DNA of 64,000 bases from Macrosoma leucophasiata (taxonomy: Eukaryota; Arthropoda; Insecta; Lepidoptera; Hedylidae): positions 8,928,001-8,992,000 of the forward strand of contig JAWQUS010000030.1 in the NCBI GenBank assembly GCA_036365455.1. The letters run 5' to 3'. This document shows, piece after piece, positions 1 to 9,100 of this stretch (position 1 is the stretch's first letter; each line of letters starts with the position of its first letter). The position numbers and the translations under genes were made by a program. The notes under the pieces were generated by a model, which did not search any database, had not been told where the DNA came from, and saw nothing but the letters and a program-made list of their open reading frames with translations.

Positions 1-75
1 AATACAAAGAGTTACAGTTTTTTGTAAGTCGTCGTTTGTGGTTTTAACATTAAAAGGCACAATGTGTGTTCGCAG

Positions 76-191
76 GAGCCTGGAGGCGGAGGGGTCGGAG
101 GCGCCGACGCCGCCGCTGGAGCTGCGGCGGCCGCCCTCGGCGCGGGTGCCGCGCCCCGCGCACTCTCCCTCGCCCGCCGACAGGCACATCA
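76..191 (+). CDS. spen: spen internal exon, proline/alanine-rich linker
   Basis: The exon follows TTCGCAG and ends before GTGAGT. Read with one leading base, it gives a Pro/Arg/Ser-rich linker (SLEAEGSEAPTPPLELRRPP and on to ADRHI) and leaves one base that joins TG of the next exon to make ATG (Met). Frame 0 is also open here (poly-Gly/Ala), but only the chosen frame enters the SPOC frame after splicing. GC content is near 80 percent. Confidence 0.75.
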
Positions 192-3100
192 GTGAGTCTC
201 GTCTTTGACGTCTTTGCTTCTCCACCCGCCAGACAGCCGCGCCCGACGGACACTCGGCAATGCGAAATGAATATTCATTATCGTGTTAGCGCGCAAAAAT
301 TTTGTTTTCGACGAAGTGCGTGTTGGTTTGGTTACACACATTGGAAGAAACATTGCAGTAATAATTGCGGTAATCTAAATCAGCGCGATGACTCATTTGC
401 GCGGAAAATGGCAGAGGTTGTGCTCACAAGCACAAGCCAACACGGCAGAAAATATTTAACAATTTATTTATCTTTATTATTAACACAAACAAAAATACAA
501 GAGTAGACGTAGAATAGAAATAAAGGTAGCTACTGGATGTTATCATTACTTTTCATAATTATACTTATAACAAATAGGTAAGTAGTAACTGAAACAAAAT
601 GCTAGACACGCAAAACGTGTGAACTCCGTGTCTCTCTGTCTACAATGCCCATATCAAGTGTAACCAATCGCGCGAATATTATCGAGATAAAAACCTTTGG
701 CGTCCGGTAGTTTACTTATCACGACAAAACGAATTATCGTGCGAGCTCGATAATGGGGTAGCATAATGGTATCGTACTATGCGCGTAGGACGAGATCAAA
801 ACGCGTACGTACACGTTCCAACAAATCCACCGACGAAATGGTGTTGCAACGAATGGTATGAGATGTTTATTGTCATCACGTACGTAGGCTACGACTGGTA
901 CTGTCGAAGTAAGTATGCGGAGGGCTGCGGCCCGAGTGACAGCCACCCGGATGGTTGCTATACGCACTGTGCGGCTCAGTCTGTGGCTGCCCGCCCTTGG
1001 GCAAAAATGCATAAATGCTTGCTCTCATCTAAGAAAACGAAAGAAAGAAAAAAAATTATTCGGCGCAGGGCCCAAGACACAACAGAACATAGTTAAAAAT
1101 ATTAATCATAAAAAAACAGATACACATAATGCACAAAGACAAAAAAAAGCACCGGATAAAAAATATTAAAAAAAAAATGCTACAAAAAATATTAAATAAT
1201 AATAACCTATTTTTATGAGTAATAAGTAGTTGTGCCACACGGCCGCGCCAAAAAGGTACCCAGTTCAGCATGGTGTCAGGTAAATAACCTGACGCTGGTT
1301 TTCAACTGGTACCTACCCGACTTGATTCACGGATGTCAAACAGTTATAAATAATAAATAATTATAATTCAATAAAATAATGATTATATAAATAAGAATAA
1401 ACAATGTGTGCGTAACTAAAAAGATACTTTAATTTAATATATAAATGGTTAATAATATTATAGTACAAAAAATTTAACAAATATTTAAATATACAACAAG
1501 ACACAAGTAATATATTTCAACTTTTATTTCGATAATTTCAAATTATAGAGAACGATTAATTTCATCAGTCGCCTACCATCACAAATTGAAAAGGTATTAT
1601 GTATATTATATTATTATGTTTTATAGATTAGTATTTTTTATTTAAATAAATGACATATTATTATTTGAGATCAAATTAGGATGCTCCCGCTGTCGCTCTA
1701 ATAGTTATTCTTTTATTTTTATTTTAAAAGTTTTTAAAGCGATAATCTGTCTTAACGGTGGTGGGATGTTGTTCCATATCTTTGAAGCAGCGTAGCGGAA
1801 AGTGCCTTTAAAAGAGTTTGTTTTATGAGGCTGTATAGATAGTTTTCGGGAACACTCTCGAGTGCATCTCGTGTATTATCATCATTAAATTATTACAAAT
1901 GACATGATTATAATCTACACTAAAATCTTTTTACCGCGAAAGTGTTTTATTATATTTTTAATTATATTTAGAGATAAAACATAAAAATTTATTAAGATTT
2001 AAGAGTAAATCTTGAAAAATTGTGAATTGATTAAATAATTTCATGATGGATTATATTGATAAAACGATTTGAATGTGTCATTCTCTACGATCAATACCTT
2101 TCCAATTCACGCATCACATACTAAAATAGAGATTTTAATAGAGTTCAAAGTGGTTAAAAATACAATTATTAATTACCTAAACATTTCGTAATATGTTAAG
2201 TTAAATAATAGTAAACTTAGATATTTTTCTTTGTAGAAGCCCATTTTTAATATTTCTATTTTTAAATACAGCATGAGGCTGCATGCGTAAAATAAAAGAG
2301 CCCAAGGAAGCTTCTGGGGACTCATCCTATTTGAAAAAGACTGTAGGTGACGAAATTAACTAAAAATAGACCGCTCGCTCGCCCGCTCGCAACCTGACTG
2401 TTGAAGTTTATTCAACTGCCTTTCGAGGGGGTGATGGATGACGCGGGTAAATCTGGCGGGACCTCGAAGTGTCCATCCTATACGTAGTATTATTACATAT
2501 TCTCTGGGTGAGTGGTGAGTAAAAGTGGTATCGTGTTGCAGTGTACGCGGTGGGGTGCGGGCGGTCGCCGCCGCCGGCGCACGGCACGTCGCGGCTGGCC
2601 GCCGCGCTGCCGCCGCCCGCCGCGCCCGGCCCGCCGCACGCCAGCCAGGTGCCGCGCGAGGCCGACTCGCTCCAGATGCTGCTTCGGGTACGTTACACCG
2701 CACACCTGAAAGTTATGTATACCGCATTGTGGAGTCAAATAATATATGAAATATGGTGATGTAATATAGGTACTAATATAGCATCTGCTCGTACTCTACT
2801 CGGAACAAAAACGAGAAGTTCAATCGTCTTGCATGATAAGCTCTTGTAATTTTTTTTTTCAATATTTTTGTACAAATGTTTAAGTTTATGGGCAACTTGT
2901 GAAGTTTGGTCCGTATGAATAGTGACCGTTCCTGTATACTTTGCCCATCTCACTTGGGCAATTTGCTTTCGCTCCAGTGGCGTAGCGTTCTTTAGGGGAG
3001 AGGGCACCGTATAAAAATTTGTTTTGGGATCCTTACTAATAGTAGTCGCGCGAGCAAAAAATATATCCAACAAATACAAGTTCAGAAGGACGCACGAGCA

Positions 3101-6100
3101 AAAGAAAGGTCATTTTCCTCAAAATGAGTAAAATTGTAGGACCCACCACCCCCCGCCCACGCATTTTGGGGGCTCCGGGCCCCGTATAATTGATGCGGCA
3201 GATATGGCGATAGCTACTCCCCTGTCTCACTCACAATGCATTGTTAGGTAACCTGCTGTATGAATAAGTCTTTATTTGTAAATATTGACTCTTGGTAGTA
3301 GAGCTCCGTTTTTAAATTAATGTCGTGTATAATTTAAACGTAAATTCACGCTTGTAATCGCCGACGGGGGCGGATTTTGACGGGACTTTCACTGGCAGAT
3401 AGCTGATATAATGAGTAACTTAGGTTACTTTTATACTAGCTGCGCCCACGACTTCGTCCGGGTAGATACTGAACAATCATAAATTTTCACGCGGGCGAAG
3501 TCGCGGGCACAGCTAGTCGAATATAAAAATAAACGTTCGAGCGTCGTGTTTGCAGCGGTACCCGGTGATGTGGCAAGGGCTGCTGGCGCTGAAGAACGAC
3601 TCGGCGGCGGTGCAGATGCACTTCGTGGGCGGCAACCCCGGCGTGGCGGCCGATGCGCTGTCGCGCAACGCCGACGGCTCGGCCGCCTCGCTGCTGCGCA
3701 TCGCCCAGCGCATGCGCCTCGAGCCCACGCAGCTCGACCAGGTGCACCGCAAGATGAAGGTGCGTATCCCGTATACAAATTTAAGTTTGCACGAGTAAAA
3801 CGTAGCGTTAAGTATGGAAACTTGCGACAAGCTTGTGCTCCTGTCCTAGATATGCCTTAAGACGTAATGTGTAACCAGCATTAGGGAAATATGTGACTTC
3901 ATAATTATTGCCATTCTGAGAGCGACCACTGTTGTTTTCGAAGTAAGTCGCTCTCGGCGCTTTCATCGCGGGATCGCCAGAAAGACACCGTCCATTAAAC
4001 ACAAATTCATTTTTTTTATTTTATAAATTGTGTTTATTACAGTGTGAAAAAATTGTCTTTTAATGTATTTTATGTAAAATTTTAAATGAAAGTACCTGTC
4101 TGAAGAATTTATAATCGTGTACATCATCTTCAGTATCTTCATTTTTAACTTTAGCTAGAAAGTCTCTGCACTTTTAAAGTCTTAGTAGTGTTCGTCCACA
4201 CTGCATGCGCTGTGACTAGGGTCGGCGAGAGAAGCTGCGAGTGGCCACACTGACTTTACTTGATATAGAGCTTTTTGAAAATTGTATTTTTTTTTTAGTT
4301 TTCGCAATAACATGCGAGTGAATTTTTGAAAATTGTTTAAAGAAAGAGTATATCTGCCGTATATCTTACCGATCAAACCCTCAACCTTATGGTAGAACGA
4401 CGCTTAATGACACTGCAGACCTCTGTTGAAGCTGAAAAATATCGGTAACTTAATAGACAGATCCAACAGTCCTTGCGGCACGATATCAGATCCTTCAACA
4501 CAAAATGTGTTGAGGAAACGAAAGAGAGAAACAAGGGCTCCAAAGTATTTGCAAGGATCCGTCTATTGGACAGAGCCGGCTGATGCAGCTGAAGACAGAG
4601 GACGGCAGTTTAGCGTCGACTAAGCCTCAGATATTGTGGGAGATCGCGAGGTTCTATGGGCAGTTCGTCGCAAAAATAAGCAATACTATTGCCAAAGATC
4701 AATAGTATCGATAGTATCGATACTATCGATACTATTGACCTTATTGACTATTGTTTATAACAATACTATCGATACTATCGATACTATCGATACTATTGAT
4801 CTTTGGCAATAGTATTGCTTATTTTTAACTATTGATACTATCGATAGTATCGATAGTATTGCAGCATTGCGATATTTTCGATAGTACTATCGCGCTATCG
4901 ACTATTTTTCGAGGTCAACTATCTATAGCGCAACTATCGATAGTTTACCAACACTGGCTTGAAGGCGTCTTCCATTGCATTGGTGAAGAGCAGTGGTGAA
5001 ATGACATCTCCCTGTCTTACTCCCCTCTACAAAGGAATCGCCCTCGTGCATTGGTCCTGTACTCGGACTGACATGGTGGCGTTTTTGATATCTGAGGCTT
5101 AGTCGAAAATATCGATACTATCGAAGCTAGTATAGTTACTAGCTAGTATCGATACTATCGAAGCTAGTATAGTTACTAGCTAGTATCGATACTATCGATA
5201 CTATCGATAGTATTGCAGCATGGCGATATTTTCGATAGAGGTCACGATAGTTCACAATACTATCGATAGACTATTACTATTGCAACAACACTGCTTCAAG
5301 CTCCTGGAATGGCAAGGACTAGGCATCAATGTCAACGGCGAATACATCACTCACCTTCGGTTTGCCGATGATATTATAGTCATGGCAGAGTCGCTGGAAG
5401 ATCTCAGCACAATGCTCGAAGACCTTAATCGAGTGTCCCAAAGAGTGGGCCTTAAAATGAAAATTGATAAGACCAAGGTCATGTTTAATAATAATAATAA
5501 TAAGGGGTTAGGGAAGGGGTTCAAATTGGACCCCGTGCTGACGAGAGACATAATAATAAAAGTTCCTGAGAAAAGTTCTCAAAAGACTTTTGTCAGGAGG
5601 TAATAAGGTGCGTGCCTTCAACGGCTGGGTCATGCCGGTCCTGCTCTACTCCTTCGGCATACTCAGGTGGACTCAGGCTGACTTAGATGCCCTAGACAGG
5701 CGAGTCCGCTCTCTACTAACATCATACCGGATGCACCACCCGCGCTCGTCAGTTATGAGACTGTACATCCCGCGGCGATGTGGGGGCCGAGGTTTCCTTA
5801 ACGCCAGGACCCTGCATAACCGCGAGGTGTGCAGACTAAGAGACTATTTTCTTTATGCAGAGGGAAAAAATGCATTAGGATGTGGTGGCGGTCGACAACG
5901 GACTCACTCCCCTTTCATTGGCTAAAGAAAACTGGCGCAGACCTGCGGTACTCACGACCAACGACCGCAAGACTGTATGGCAAAGCAAGGAGCTTCATGG
6001 CCGCTTCTACCGGGCCCTCCATGGGCCCGATGTTAATTTTCTTGCATCGGTTTCCTGCCTACGATTCGGTGACCTCTTCGGGGAAACTGAAGGTTTTGTC

Positions 6101-9100
6101 TTTGCAATTATGGACGAAGTAGTTATGACTAATAACTACCGGAAGTATATTCTGAAAGACGGTACGACTGACATATGTCGGGCGTGCCACCGTTCCGGTG
6201 AATCTCTCAGACATATAGTGTCCGGCTGTTCAAGTCTAGCTAATGGTGAATATCTGCATAGACACAACCAAGTGGCCAGGATCATACACCAGCAACTTGC
6301 TTTGAAATATGATCTGGTAGTCGAGGAAGTGCCATACTACAGGTATGTGCCCGACCCAGTTCTCGAGAATGATCGTATCACACTGTACTGGGATCGATCT
6401 ATCATCACTGACAGGACCATTGTTGCTAACAAACCTGATATAGTGCTGATAGATCGAACGGAGCGCCGTGCAGTGATCGTCGACGTTACCATCCCCCATG
6501 ACGAGAATCTCGTGAAAGCTGAAAAGGATAAGGAATTAAAATATCTGGACCTAGCTCACGAGATTGTCAGGATGTGGCATGTGGATTCGGCGATCATTGT
6601 ACCGATAGTCGTCTCGGTGAATGGCCTTATCGCCAAGAGCCTCGACCAACACCTTATGAGGCTCAGGTTGGGTGGCTGGGTCAAGGGCCTGATGCAGAAG
6701 GCAGTGCTACTTGACACGGCACGAATAGTGAGGAGATTCCTCTCTCTGCGTCCCTAACCACCGGTAGCTTGGACCCTGTTCCCGCTACCGGCGGCAAGCT
6801 ATTTTTTATATATATATTTGTTTTTGATATTTATATATGTAAAAAAATATAAAATGAGTTCAAAAATAAATGAATGAAGTAATAATATATAATAAAAACA
6901 ATGTTGCACACTATCGTAGGTATAAATTTACAATATAACATACTGGTCCTAACTCAGCATTGTGCTGGTCGAAAAGAAAAAAACGACCGGCGCTGGTCTT
7001 CCGTTAGGGCCCTTTTGTTTGCATAATAAAATAATAATAGGACATACTTACAGGACTTCAACAACGTTAAAGATAAATAAGAGTCTTAACAATAACAATT
7101 TTACATAATAAATCAAATTAAAAGTGAAAACAAAAACAAAATTTGGTAAAAAAAATGTACATCTTCCAACTTTTCTCAAGTAGAAATATAGATATAAAAT
7201 ATATATATGTTAAAACATTTACAGTCAATGAATTAATTATTACAAAAAAAAAAGAAACAAAATTAAAAGAGACAAAATAAAAATACAATGTTAGTAAATA
7301 AGTACCTTGTAAGATAATTTGTATCAGGTTTTTATAAAAAAAAGACAAAAAAAAAAGTACTATATGAATAAATTACATCTATTTCCAGACTACATCTTCT
7401 CATCAATTAGTATACGTAAACGTATACACATCATAGTCCATAGTCCACATATTAACTTAAATTGCACTGGTGTCATGCCTTAGGTTTTCCTGTTCTTTTT
7501 GAACTATGTTCATAATTTTTTTAAGTTTAAGTCGAAAACTATTAATACTTTTTAAGTCCCTTAATGGTGGTGGGATATTATTCCAACATCTAGTAGCGGC
7601 ATAACGAAAGCTTCCACGAAAAGCGGCTGAACTATGTGAGAATGTTAAAAGTTGAGGTGCGCACTTACGAGACCCAGAGTGTTTATAACTAGACGCCCAA
7701 GATAATTTTTCAAAGAGATATGCTGGGGTTTTATTTTTTATTACGCCGAAAAGCATTGTTGCTAAATGTTATTTACGACGATGTTTAATTTTGAGCAGAC
7801 CATGTTTGGTTAAATATGGGCTAACATGAGCCCTCGGCGGAATGTCAAAGCAGAAACGGGCACATGCGTTCTGTACTGTACACGTTGAATAAGTTTTTGT
7901 GTTCTTGCTAGTAAGCGCGGACCATAAATTTGATCCATATAATTAAGTTTTGAAAGAACTATTCGTTCAACTAATTGAATACGGAGACGTTCCTTCAAAT
8001 AAGGTCTCATTCTATATAGTAAAACTTGTAAAAACAAGTGTGTACACAATTAGCTACATGTTTTTCATAACGCAAATCACAATCAATAAGCAGGCCTAAG
8101 TTTCGAGTCTCATTAACTCTGTTGATAGGTTGATCCATGAGTTCTACACTAATCGATGGCTTCAGGCTTGCCAGTTGGTGCTTAGTTCCAAAAATCAGGT
8201 ATTTTGTTTTAGAGGGATTTAATAGCAAGCAATTATTTTTAGACCATTCCTCGATGCGTTTGAGATTGTCATTAATTTTCAAAATTGCATCATTAATTTC
8301 AGATTTTTAATAACCTTGTATCGCCCACTCCAGTATCCGTTGGGAACTCGATCCTCGAAGTTGTCGACGAATATGTCTATTTAGGACACACCATACAACT
8401 AGGCAGGTCGAACTTCGAGAAAGAGGTCATTCGCCGAATCCAACTCGGCTGGGCAGCGTTCGGGAAGTTAAGGAGCGTTTTCTCCTCAAACATCCCCCAG
8501 TCCTTGAAGACGAAAGTCTTTAACCAGTGCGTTTTACCGGTGATGACCTACGGGTCTCGTACGAAAGCTCCAAGTCACTCAGCGGTCAATGGAAAGGGCT
8601 ATGCTCGGCGTTTCCCTACTGGATCGAATCAGAAATGAGGAGATCCGTAGGCGAACGAAAGTCGCTGACATAGCCAAGCAGATTTCCAAGCTGAAGTGGC
8701 AATGGGCAGGGCACATAGCTCGGAGAACCGATAGCCGCTGGGGCAGAAAGGTCCTCGAGTGGAGACCACGTATCGGCAAACGCAGCGTAGGACGTCCACC
8801 TGCAAGATGGACCGACGACCTGATCAAGGCTGCAGGTACCCGCTGGATGCACGTCGCTTCCGATCGGTCGGCATGGAGGTCATGGGGGAGGCCTATGTTC
8901 AGCAGTGGACGTCCTATGGCTGATATGATGATGATGATGATGAGTGCTTACGTAGGCAGTATGCAGCAGAGATAACGCTCTACGAAGTCGAAACTAGCAG
9001 ATCGTCTCTTTCGTAGGCTCAATATAAATTGTTGAGTACTATAATTTTATTTCAAAGACGTGATAAAACCGTAAAAAATTTTAACTTGAAATCTTATGCT

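Noticed and set aside
66..506. 146-codon + strand frame overlapping the first spen exon
   Set aside because: It is in a different phase from the one that enters the SPOC exons and runs through the splice donor; it is open only because of GC-rich sequence.
3431..3860. Several long frames on both strands over the SPOC exon
   Set aside because: They are shadows of the GC-rich spen exon; only the frame with RYPVMWQGLLALKND has family support.
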